Shown: in pieces, positions 1-5,258 of the stretch
Numbering within the stretch: the stretch's first letter is position 1
Layout: each line of letters starts with the position of its first letter
NCBI GenBank assembly: GCA_023261685.1
Contig: JAHFOM010000053.1
Location: forward strand, 1-5,258
From: Candidatus Moraniibacteriota bacterium
GTDB lineage: Bacteria > Patescibacteriota > Minisyncoccia > Moranbacterales > UBA1568
Length of the DNA stretch: 5,258 nt
Direction of reading: 5' to 3'
Notes under the pieces: generated by a model
Databases searched by the model: none
What the model was told of the DNA's origin: nothing
What the model saw: the letters and a program-made list of their open reading frames with translations, nothing else
Position numbers and translations under genes: made by a program

Positions 1-786
1 CCGATGATCGAGGATAATTTCTCCGCGTTCATTCAGATCGAGCAGGTCTTTGACAAATTCCGTATTCGGTACCATCCCGATTTCCACAAAGACGCCATTG
101 AGATCAATCGTCTGTACTTCTCCTGTCTCTGTATTTTTTATACGAATACCCGAAACAGTATTCTCACCGACAATCTCTTGGGGCGTAGTGTGATATAAAA
201 CGCTCACTTTCGGCGAGTTGAGCACCTTGTCCTGCGTGACCTGATCACCCTTCACTTCTCCGGAACGCACGATGAGCACGATTTCATCCGCATACGGCAG
301 GAGATCTTCCACGGCTTCGAGTCCGGCATTGCCACCGCCGACCACCGCCACTTTCTTCCCGCGAAAAAACGGCGCATCACAAGTAGAACAATATGCGACG
401 CCTTTGCCATTCAATTTCTCTTCACCGGGTATACCGAGGTGCCGATGACGGCCGCCCGACGCGATGATGATCGTTTTGCTGGCGTATTCTTCACCGCTCT
501 CGGTTTTGATTGTGTATCCACCCTCTGCCTCTGGCGTCACCCGTACAACCTTGGAATCTGTTTTAATCTCGATTCCCTCTTGCGCGCGCAGATGCTTCTC
601 GAGCGCCTGCCCGAATTCCCAGCCGGCAATGGTTTCCGTACCGATCCAGTTCTCGATACTCGCCGAAACGACTGACTGGCTGTTGAAATTTTCCGTCAAA
701 AACAATGTCTTCAGCTGTTTGCGGGCCGCGTACACACCGGCCGCGACACCTCCCGGACCCCCGCCTATTATTACCACGTCATACAT
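1..786 (-). CDS. trxB: Thioredoxin reductase / AhpF-type FAD disulfide oxidoreductase (3' end cut off by window)
   Basis: Cytosolic flavoenzyme expected to pass electrons from NAD(P)H through FAD and a redox-active cysteine pair to thioredoxin- or AhpC-like partners. The 262 codons present are open from an ATG at 786 to the window edge; the family is usually about 305-320 residues, so roughly 45-55 C-terminal residues with the final GD-type FAD motif are missing. Visible in order: FAD dinucleotide fold GGGPGG (residues 8-13) right after the start; ASGG strand end (about 110-113); redox motif Y-C-S-T-C-D with Cys133 and Cys136; second dinucleotide fold GGGNAGLE (150-157); and GVFVEIGMVPNT (231-242). 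The segment after the second fold (VRSGEVKGDQ, 173-182) resembles the AhpF C-terminal domain rather than the HRRxxR loop of NADPH-specific TrxB, so NADH use is possible (inference). The start is set by the FAD fold beginning at residue 4. No Shine-Dalgarno sequence precedes it. The call TrxB versus AhpF-like reductase is open, but the superfamily is secure. Confidence 0.93.
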   Translation of the reverse strand, partial: MYDVVIIGGGPGGVAAGVYAARKQLKTLFLTENFNSQSVVSASIENWIGTETIAGWEFGQALEKHLRAQEGIEIKTDSKVVRVTPEAEGGYTIKTESGEEYASKTIIIASGGRHRHLGIPGEEKLNGKGVAYCSTCDAPFFRGKKVAVVGGGNAGLEAVEDLLPYADEIVLIVRSGEVKGDQVTQDKVLNSPKVSVLYHTTPQEIVGENTVSGIRIKNTETGEVQTIDLNGVFVEIGMVPNTEFVKDLLDLNERGEIILDHR

Positions 787-859
787 ATATTTTCATTGTT
801 CAAAAATTACTCGACAGTACGACACTACACCGCCTTCTCTATCCGAACAGTATTACTCT

Positions 860-1035
860 GTACGCACTAAAACAAAAGTAACTCCCTGTCTCTGCTCTCC
901 GACTCATCAGGGCTCTCAGTTGCCAAAAAAGGCAGCCCCCAATCAACGGCGGAGAAGCTCCCTTTTTTGAACACTGAGAGCCCTTCTTCAGACAAGGAGA
1001 GCAACCGTCAGGAACTTCTTTTGTTCAGTGCGTAC
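860..1035. repeat. Large imperfect foldback (176-nt inverted repeat) downstream of gdhA
   Basis: The two halves pair colinearly in seven blocks: 860-868 with 1027-1035 (9 bp, gtacgcact/agtgcgtac), 871-878 with 1018-1025 (8 bp), 885-888 with 1009-1012 (4 bp), 893-900 with 996-1003 (8 bp), 909-921 with 972-984 (13 bp, perfect), 924-932 with 961-969 (9 bp, caaaaaagg/ccttttttg) and 934-936 with 957-959 (3 bp). That is about 54 base pairs, closing on a loop of about 20 nt at 937-956. It is far larger than an ordinary intrinsic terminator. It could be a foldback or MITE-like mobile relic, a structured RNA, or a bidirectional terminator. The outer 9-bp ends with TA just inside them are compatible with a transposon-end origin, but no transposase and no clear target duplication are visible. 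It lies in the 3' region of gdhA and 74 bp upstream of the reductase start on the minus strand. Confidence 0.8.
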
Positions 1036-1084
1036 TAGATTTCCATTAGAAAAACTCTCGGGGCTGCTCTTATTTTTTACCTTG

Positions 1085-1109
1085 ATTCATAATTCCATAT
1101 TCATAATTC
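1085..1109. repeat. 11-nt direct repeat next to the gdhA stop
   Basis: The sequence attcataattc occurs at 1085-1095 and again at 1099-1109, a 14-bp period, within an A/T-rich stretch 5 bp beyond the gdhA stop codon. It may be slippage or simple-sequence drift; no function is evident. Confidence 0.4.
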
Positions 1110-1114
1110 ATTTC

Positions 1115-2350
1115 TCATAGCCTGCCCCGATCCCGCATCGCTCGGACGACGCGCTCCACTGCCAATACGTATCCCGCCATCCGATAGGTGGTATTATAAC
1201 GCTCTTGGTACAGGGCGACGGCACCAAATGCCCGACGCATCGCCTTTTCCAGCATAGCAAGAATCTCCTGTTCTTCCCAGTAGAAATTCGCGGCATTCTG
1301 TACTTGTTCATAATACGAGACCGTCACTCCGCCGACATTCGCCAATATATCCGGAACAACTATAACACCTCGTTCGAAAAGCTGCCCATCCGCCTCGGGA
1401 GTCACCGGCCCATTGGCGAGTTCTACGATATACTTGGCGCGCACCTCTCTTTGATTGCCGCTATGAATCGTGTTCTCCAATGCCGCCAACACCAAAATAT
1501 CCGCCGGCACTGACAGGATCGCCTCGCTCGGCAATGCCTCACAACCGACACAATTCTTCAAGGCCCCCGTGACTTTCTTATGTTTGATGATTTCCGTCAC
1601 ATCCAATCCATCTTCTTTATACAGACTGGATTGGGAGTCGGCAACCGCGACCACCGCATATCCCGCATCTGCCAGTATCTGTGCCAGAAAACTTCCTCCG
1701 TTGCCGAATCCCTGAATAGCGACTGTCGTACCCTTGGAAAGATGATATTGACGGGTCAGCTCATCAATGACAAAAAAAGCTCCCTGTGCCGTCGCATACT
1801 CGCGCACCAGCGACCCACCGATGGAAAGCGGTTTACCGGTAATCACACCCGGCGCTTTTCTGCCGATGATCTCTTCATACTCATCCAGCATCCACCCCAT
1901 AATTCGCGGATCGGTAGAGACATCTGGTGCCGGAATATCGATATCAGGTCCGATGAACGGCGCTAATGCGCGGATGTACGCGCGTGACAGTCTTTCCAAT
2001 TCTCCACTTGAAAGCTTTTTCGGATCAACCGCCACTCCGCCTTTCGCGCCTCCAAGCGGGATATCCACCACGGCAGTTTTCCACGTCATCCATGCCGAAA
2101 GAGCTTTGACCTCATCAGCCGTAACGCTCGGATGAAAGCGGATACCACCCTTGAAAGGACCGCGAGCATCATTGTACTGGGAACGATAGCCGGTATAGAC
2201 ATTCACGGAACCGTCATCCATCTTAACTGACAGTGCTACTTCCACGACGCGCTTGGGATGCATCAGTTGTCTGATAGTCGTTTCATCAAGTTTCAGGATG
2301 TTCTGGACAGCTCGCAACTGCTGCTGAGCGCCTTCGAATACTGTAGCCAT
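1115..2350 (-). CDS. gdhA: Glutamate dehydrogenase (Glu/Leu/Phe/Val dehydrogenase family)
   Basis: Catalyses reversible oxidative deamination of L-glutamate to 2-oxoglutarate and ammonia with NAD(P), in the cytosol; the family is usually hexameric. At 411 residues it has the normal length. Substrate domain: GPFKGGIRFHP (64-74) with substrate-binding Lys67; Lys91 in WMTWKTA; PLGGAKGG (98-105) with catalytic Lys103; PAPDVST (140-146) with Asp143. TGKPLSIGGS (171-180) leads into the Rossmann domain, whose nucleotide loop is GFGNGG (214-219), where many homologues have GFGNVG. Asp238 follows the second Rossmann strand. NVGGVTVSYYEQVQN (338-352) carries Ser345, which matches the glutamate-side-chain Ser of hexameric GDHs and argues against leucine or valine dehydrogenase. 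Cofactor preference cannot be settled. It starts 26 bp after the murD stop on the same strand, probably in one operon. No Shine-Dalgarno sequence is visible before the ATG (upstream is T-rich). It ends in TGA. Confidence 0.95.
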   Translation of the reverse strand: MATVFEGAQQQLRAVQNILKLDETTIRQLMHPKRVVEVALSVKMDDGSVNVYTGYRSQYNDARGPFKGGIRFHPSVTADEVKALSAWMTWKTAVVDIPLGGAKGGVAVDPKKLSSGELERLSRAYIRALAPFIGPDIDIPAPDVSTDPRIMGWMLDEYEEIIGRKAPGVITGKPLSIGGSLVREYATAQGAFFVIDELTRQYHLSKGTTVAIQGFGNGGSFLAQILADAGYAVVAVADSQSSLYKEDGLDVTEIIKHKKVTGALKNCVGCEALPSEAILSVPADILVLAALENTIHSGNQREVRAKYIVELANGPVTPEADGQLFERGVIVVPDILANVGGVTVSYYEQVQNAANFYWEEQEILAMLEKAMRRAFGAVALYQERYNTTYRMAGYVLAVERVVRAMRDRGRL

Positions 2351-2376
2351 AAGAAAGATATGTGATAAAAAAGATG

Positions 2377-3783
2377 CTATCGGAGTGCCTGTACTGCGGT
2401 GCGGAATTGTTCGCCACGGTCGAATTCATTTTTGAAAATACCAAAGCTCGCAGCTCCCGGCGAGAGCAAAACGATGTCCCCCGGTTCCGCGCCCCGTGTC
2501 GCCGCCATCACCGCCTCTGCCATATCGGAAACGACGATAAATGAGTGACCACCCTCTGGTTGGGGCAAACGGGCTCTGAGTGCAGCTATGAGTTTTTCGG
2601 TTGCTTCTCCATTGAACAAAATCAATCCCTTGGAGTGTTTCAGAATTACCTCCGCCAGCGCATCGAACGCCAGACGCTTGTCGCTCCCTCCCGCAATCAA
2701 GATGACCGGTTTTACGAAAGAACGAAGGGCCGCGATCGTCGCCTCAGGAATCGTCGCCGCCGTGTCATTATAATACTCGACGCCGTTTTTTTCGGCAATG
2801 AATTCCAAACGGTGCGGAATACCGGAAAAATTTGCGATGCCGCTGACAATCTGTTTGGGAGTCAGTCCATACGCGAGCAGGGTCGCGACTGCCGCCAAAA
2901 TATTAGCGACATTATGTTCCCCTTTGAGCCATATTTCGGCGAGTGTAAATAATTTTTTGATTTCACCGATGTGACGGATGCAGATATGCCCGTCCTCGAT
3001 CCACACACCGTTCCCATCGATATCATTTCCCTCTGAAAACCAGACGACCGACCCCTTGGCATCCCCCGCCAGCGTCCGCACGACCATATCGTCAAAATTG
3101 GCAACAAGCGTATCTTTCACCTTCTGGAACAAAAAAATGTTTTTCTTGTCAGCCGTATACGCCTCCATCGTCTTGTAATAATTCAGATGGTCCGGGTAGA
3201 TATTGGTCAGCACCGCCAGCGCCGGACTTTTTTTCAAACGCCCGAGTGAGGACAATCGCCATGACGAAAGCTCAAATACGACAACGCTTTCCGGCGTCAC
3301 GTAGGACAGCATTCCAAGTACACCGGTCTGACCGATGCCGACTTTCACGACACGCTTCTTGGCCTGTTCCAAAATATGCGCGATAAGACTCGCGGTGGTG
3401 GTCTTGCCTTTGGTTCCGGTGACACCGATGATCGGCGCCTTGCACAGGGCGAAGAAGATGCTCGCGTCCATCTCTACCGGCACATTATGCTTTTCTGCCA
3501 GCCTCACATATTCATTGGTCCAAGGAATCACCGGATTTTTGATGACCATATCCACCCGCGTAAAATCCTCCGGTCGGTGCTGACCGAGGACAAAAGTCAC
3601 GTTTTTGTACTTGGCGAGTTTCAGAAGTGCGGGAGCGAGCTCGACGCGACTCTTGATATCGGTCACGATAATCTCACGCGCTCCGTGCTCGGCGAGAAAC
3701 TTCACCGTTCCGATTCCGCCCATATTCAAACCAAGTCCGAAGACCGTGATGCGCTTGCCCTTGAAAAAAGATGCCTGTAACAT
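2377..3783 (-). CDS. murD: UDP-N-acetylmuramoyl-L-alanine--D-glutamate ligase (MurD)
   Basis: Cytosolic peptidoglycan enzyme that joins D-glutamate to UDP-MurNAc-L-Ala using ATP, the second amino-acid step of stem-peptide synthesis. 468 residues, normal for the family. N-terminal UDP-binding fold: VFGLGLNMGGIG (14-25). Central ATPase domain: P-loop GTKGKTT (123-129), ELSSWRL (171-177, Mg/ATP Glu171), NIYPDHLNYY (194-203, His199), Lys213 as the probable carbamylated lysine, and GEHNVANILAA (288-298). C-terminal domain: PHRLE (323-327), YYNDTAATIPEA (337-348), GGSDK (365-369) and LLSPGAASFGIFKNEFDRG (439-457), the MurD-type substrate signature. Having NDTAAT where E. coli has NDSKAT is a modest variation. 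The ATG at 3783 is favoured because an extended -10 promoter ends five bases upstream; GGGTGG at 3800-3795 could alternatively serve as a distant weak ribosome site. It ends in TAG and is followed closely by gdhA. Confidence 0.96.
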   Translation of the reverse strand: MLQASFFKGKRITVFGLGLNMGGIGTVKFLAEHGAREIIVTDIKSRVELAPALLKLAKYKNVTFVLGQHRPEDFTRVDMVIKNPVIPWTNEYVRLAEKHNVPVEMDASIFFALCKAPIIGVTGTKGKTTTASLIAHILEQAKKRVVKVGIGQTGVLGMLSYVTPESVVVFELSSWRLSSLGRLKKSPALAVLTNIYPDHLNYYKTMEAYTADKKNIFLFQKVKDTLVANFDDMVVRTLAGDAKGSVVWFSEGNDIDGNGVWIEDGHICIRHIGEIKKLFTLAEIWLKGEHNVANILAAVATLLAYGLTPKQIVSGIANFSGIPHRLEFIAEKNGVEYYNDTAATIPEATIAALRSFVKPVILIAGGSDKRLAFDALAEVILKHSKGLILFNGEATEKLIAALRARLPQPEGGHSFIVVSDMAEAVMAATRGAEPGDIVLLSPGAASFGIFKNEFDRGEQFRTAVQALR

Positions 3784-3788
3784 AATTC

Positions 3789-3817
3789 ATTATACCACCC
3801 GTTACAAAAAATGTTGA
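3789..3817 (-). promoter_or_regulatory. Extended -10 promoter of murD-gdhA, predicted leaderless
   Basis: On the minus strand a perfect TATAAT at 3794-3789 is preceded by TGG, giving the extended -10 TGn element (TG at 3797-3796). Exactly 17 bp further upstream is TCAACA at 3817-3812, matching the -35 consensus at four of six positions. A start 6-7 nt after the -10 falls at 3783 or 3782, that is, on the ATG of murD. The transcript would therefore carry essentially no 5' leader. Confidence 0.7.
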
Positions 3818-3835
3818 TCACAAGTACAAAAAATG
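3803..3835. repeat. Paired 11-nt direct repeats over and upstream of the murD promoter
   Basis: tacaaaaaatg occurs at 3803-3813 and 3825-3835, exactly 22 bp apart (two helical turns). The first copy touches the -35 hexamer and the second sits where an UP element would be. A TGATCA palindrome (3815-3820) lies between them. They could be an A-tract UP element or a two-site operator; the sequence does not decide which. Confidence 0.45.
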
Positions 3836-3842
3836 GCCATCT

Positions 3843-3963
3843 ACCCGTAATTCTGGGCAATTGAAGTTTTTTTGAGCACGGTTCCTGATTCTTAATCAGG
3901 ATCAAAAAAAGTTCATCAGTAAAATCTCCGCTGGGAGATTTTATGGGCCCCAGAATTGCGGGT
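3843..3963. repeat. Cloverleaf-like inverted-repeat element (closing stem plus two arms)
   Basis: The closing stem pairs 3843-3857 with 3949-3963 over 15 positions, 14 of them Watson-Crick (acccgtaattctggg against cccagaattgcgggt, with one G-T pair on the + strand). Inside are two hairpins. Arm 1 pairs 3862-3875 with 3902-3915 (13 of 14 positions, built on a T7/A7 tract), then after a 7-nt one-sided bulge (3876-3882) an 8-bp stem 3883-3890 with 3894-3901 closes on a 3-nt loop. Arm 2 is a perfect 10-bp stem, 3920-3929 with 3934-3943, with loop GCTG. The junction linkers are only 3-5 nt, so nearly every base is committed to structure. It begins 31 bp after the amidohydrolase stop and ends upstream of the murD promoter. 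It could be a structured RNA, an elaborate transcript 3' end, or a foldback mobile relic; the sequence resembles no family I can name. Confidence 0.8.
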
Positions 3964-3994
3964 CGGGGCGGTTTTTGAAAACAAAGATTCACTC

Positions 3995-5258
3995 TCACCA
4001 TTCAAGCCAGCCTTTTTTACGTTTCAAGACACGACCGAGGCGTTTTTGAGGAAGAAGCTGCCCCTCATCCAAAGCCAGTGACCCATTGATGATAAGCGAG
4101 GATATTCCGGTCGCATACTGATACGGGTCTTCCATCGTAGCGCAGTCGGCTATCGTCTCCGGCTGAAACACCACTATATCAGCGAAGTAACCCGGGAGCA
4201 AGAGCCCGCGCCGATCCAACCGAAACTGGGATGCTGGCTTGCCGGTCATCTTGTTCACTGCTTCTTCCCAGCTCAACACCTTTTGTTTACGTACGTACTC
4301 GGCGAACACCCTCGGAAATGTTCCGAAGTTACGCGGATGCACGAGCTCTCCGGTTTCCCTGTGATTCGCGGCATATCCGACGCCGTTGCTCGAGATAATG
4401 GAGAAAGGATGCTGTACGGCTTTCAGGACGTTTTTTTCAGACAACGCTTCCATCGAGACAATGGCGTGGCCTTTGCTCGCGATGAGAAAATCCAGTACCG
4501 CCTCTTCCGGAGATTTCCCCTGCAACAACGCGATTTCTGATATTTTCTGACGTGACAGCATTTTGGAGAGCGTCGAAGACGCGATGATAAGAGAAGAGTA
4601 GTCAGTCGTTTTGTTGCGCATATCGCGGAGCACCGTACTGCGCACGCTCGGATCCTTCAGTCGTTCCAGCATCATCGTCCGTCCCTCCGCTGTCACCCAT
4701 TCCGGAAGCAGCGTATAGAGGACTGATCCAGTCGTCGTATATGGATAGACATCGAAACTGATCTTGAGATCATTCAGTGCCGCCGTTTCAATCAGGTTGA
4801 ATACTTCATCCATCAGATGCCAATTGCTCTTGCCGACTGCTTTGAGATGAGAAATATGCAGCGGTATCCCGGCATCACGCGCGACGAGAATCGCTTCTTC
4901 GACCGCTCTCACCAGGTCCCCCTCTTCATCGCGCACGTACGTGACATATGTCCCGTCGTAGGAGAGAGCCGTTTTTGCCAAAGCCGAAAGCTCGCGCGTC
5001 CCGGCACCGCGAGCATGCGTATACTTCAGCCCGGTAGAAAGTCCGATGGCGCCCTCTTTCAAAGCAAGGCGCAACATCCCCTGCATACTCTCGATCTCAT
5101 CCGGCGTGATGGTCCTCGTCTTGTCACGCATCGCTCCTCGCCGTATCGTCCCGTGACCGACCAAGGTGGCGAAATTGACTGCCGGACGGCGCTGCTCGAC
5201 TGCGCGAAGAAAATCCCGCATCGACAACCAATTGAAATTGATTTTTTCTATATCGGTC
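3995..5258 (-). CDS. N-acyl-D-amino-acid deacylase-like amidohydrolase (5' end cut off by window)
   Basis: Member of the D-aminoacylase branch of the amidohydrolase superfamily, which hydrolyses N-acyl-D-amino acids. The frame is open to the window edge. A TTG at 5227 gives 410 codons but is not the true start: coding-like residues INFNW precede it, and the family is about 480-540 residues, so the metal-binding HxH and Cys motifs lie outside. Numbering from that TTG: VGHGTIR (23-29), GLKYTHARGAGTREL (66-80), YVTYVRDEEGD (94-104), HISHLK (124-129, His127), FDVYPYT (158-164), HPFSIISSNG (273-282), HPRNFGTFPRVF (297-308), MTGKPASQFRL (327-337) and GYFADIVVF (346-354). Two odd positions: the THxR histidine is Tyr97 and the SDG aspartate is Asn281, so normal catalysis is in doubt. 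The lysine/arginine-rich C terminus (396-406) ends GWLEW then TGA. Substrate is unknown; a dihydroorotase or other amidohydrolase is less likely given HPRxFGTFPRV. Confidence 0.9.
   Translation of the reverse strand, partial: TDIEKINFNWLSMRDFLRAVEQRRPAVNFATLVGHGTIRRGAMRDKTRTITPDEIESMQGMLRLALKEGAIGLSTGLKYTHARGAGTRELSALAKTALSYDGTYVTYVRDEEGDLVRAVEEAILVARDAGIPLHISHLKAVGKSNWHLMDEVFNLIETAALNDLKISFDVYPYTTTGSVLYTLLPEWVTAEGRTMMLERLKDPSVRSTVLRDMRNKTTDYSSLIIASSTLSKMLSRQKISEIALLQGKSPEEAVLDFLIASKGHAIVSMEALSEKNVLKAVQHPFSIISSNGVGYAANHRETGELVHPRNFGTFPRVFAEYVRKQKVLSWEEAVNKMTGKPASQFRLDRRGLLLPGYFADIVVFQPETIADCATMEDPYQYATGISSLIINGSLALDEGQLLPQKRLGRVLKRKKGWLEW

Larger units (their letters stand above)
787..1114. 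other. 328-bp non-coding gap between gdhA and the reductase gene
   Basis: No credible gene is seen. The + strand open frame running through 464-970 is the shadow of the reductase gene extended into this gap. The gap is dominated by a 176-nt foldback (860-1035). Near gdhA, at 1060-1081, lies a GGGGCTGC stretch followed by a T-rich run, and next to the gdhA stop is a short direct repeat (1085-1109). From 787 to 859 I see no convincing sigma-70 promoter on the minus strand, so how the reductase gene is transcribed is unclear: read-through from gdhA past the foldback, or an unrecognised promoter. Confidence 0.8.

Noticed and set aside
464..970. 168-codon + strand open frame
   Set aside because: Its first 320 bases are antisense to the reductase gene, which has clear FAD, CxxC and NAD(P) motifs, and the remainder runs through one arm of the foldback. 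The product is low-complexity and Ser/Pro-rich.
860..1035. CRISPR array or complete insertion sequence
   Set aside because: The repeats are inverted and single-copy rather than direct and regularly spaced. There is no transposase frame inside or beside the element.
1767..2135. + strand open frames inside gdhA and murD (for example 1767-2135, 2545-2952, 3376-3780)
   Set aside because: They lie antisense to genes with intact family motifs and have no domain-like sequence; they are codon-bias shadows.
3783..3802. T-box-like GGGTGGTA just before murD
   Set aside because: Only eight bases match the T-box core. There is no Stem I or specifier loop, no following terminator/antiterminator before the ATG, and the same bases are explained by the extended -10 promoter.
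3843..3963. Integron attC site or tRNA-like cloverleaf
   Set aside because: The stem base lacks the attC core pair (RYYYAAC/GTTRRRY) and no integrase is present. As a tRNA it has only two arms, no T-loop consensus and wrong stem lengths.
3726..4001. 91-codon minus-strand open frame between the amidohydrolase and murD
   Set aside because: It consists mostly of the cloverleaf element and the murD promoter, overlaps both neighbouring genes out of frame, and its translation has no recognisable domain.
3995..5227. TTG at 5227 as the true start of the amidohydrolase
   Set aside because: The frame continues upstream to the window edge with family-like residues (INFNW), and 410 residues would lack the metal-binding N-terminal half-barrel, so the start is outside the window.

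Overview
The window is a bacterial chromosome fragment of roughly 50% G+C. Four genes all lie on the minus strand, so transcription runs from high to low coordinates. In that order they are: an N-acyl-D-amino-acid deacylase-like amidohydrolase (5258-3995, 5' end outside the window); murD, UDP-N-acetylmuramoyl-L-alanine--D-glutamate ligase (3783-2377); a Glu/Leu/Phe/Val-family dehydrogenase best read as glutamate dehydrogenase (2350-1115); and a thioredoxin-reductase/AhpF-type flavoprotein (786-1, 3' end outside the window). TGA and TAG are ordinary stops here, so there is no sign of a recoded genetic code. The gene content, protein style and near-absence of Shine-Dalgarno sequences would fit a Patescibacteria/CPR (Parcubacteria-like) genome. 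That placement is an impression from the sequences, not a database result.

murD and gdhA are separated by only 26 bp and look like one operon. It is driven by a good extended -10 promoter at 3817-3789, placed so that murD mRNA would start at or within a base or so of its ATG (leaderless). Two 11-nt direct repeats 22 bp apart overlap and precede this promoter.

The two longer non-coding gaps are the most unusual part of the window. The 328-bp gap between gdhA and the reductase holds a 176-nt imperfect foldback (860-1035) with about 54 colinear base pairs. The 211-bp gap between the amidohydrolase and murD holds a 121-nt cloverleaf-like inverted-repeat element (3843-3963): a 15-bp closing stem enclosing two further hairpins. 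The two elements do not look alike, and together they bracket the murD-gdhA operon.

The genes share a glutamate theme. MurD consumes D-glutamate, glutamate dehydrogenase makes or consumes L-glutamate, and the amidohydrolase family releases D-amino acids from N-acyl forms. A functional link is only inferred. The amidohydrolase also appears to have Tyr and Asn where the family normally has a metal-ligand His and the catalytic Asp, so it may be inactive or changed in chemistry.
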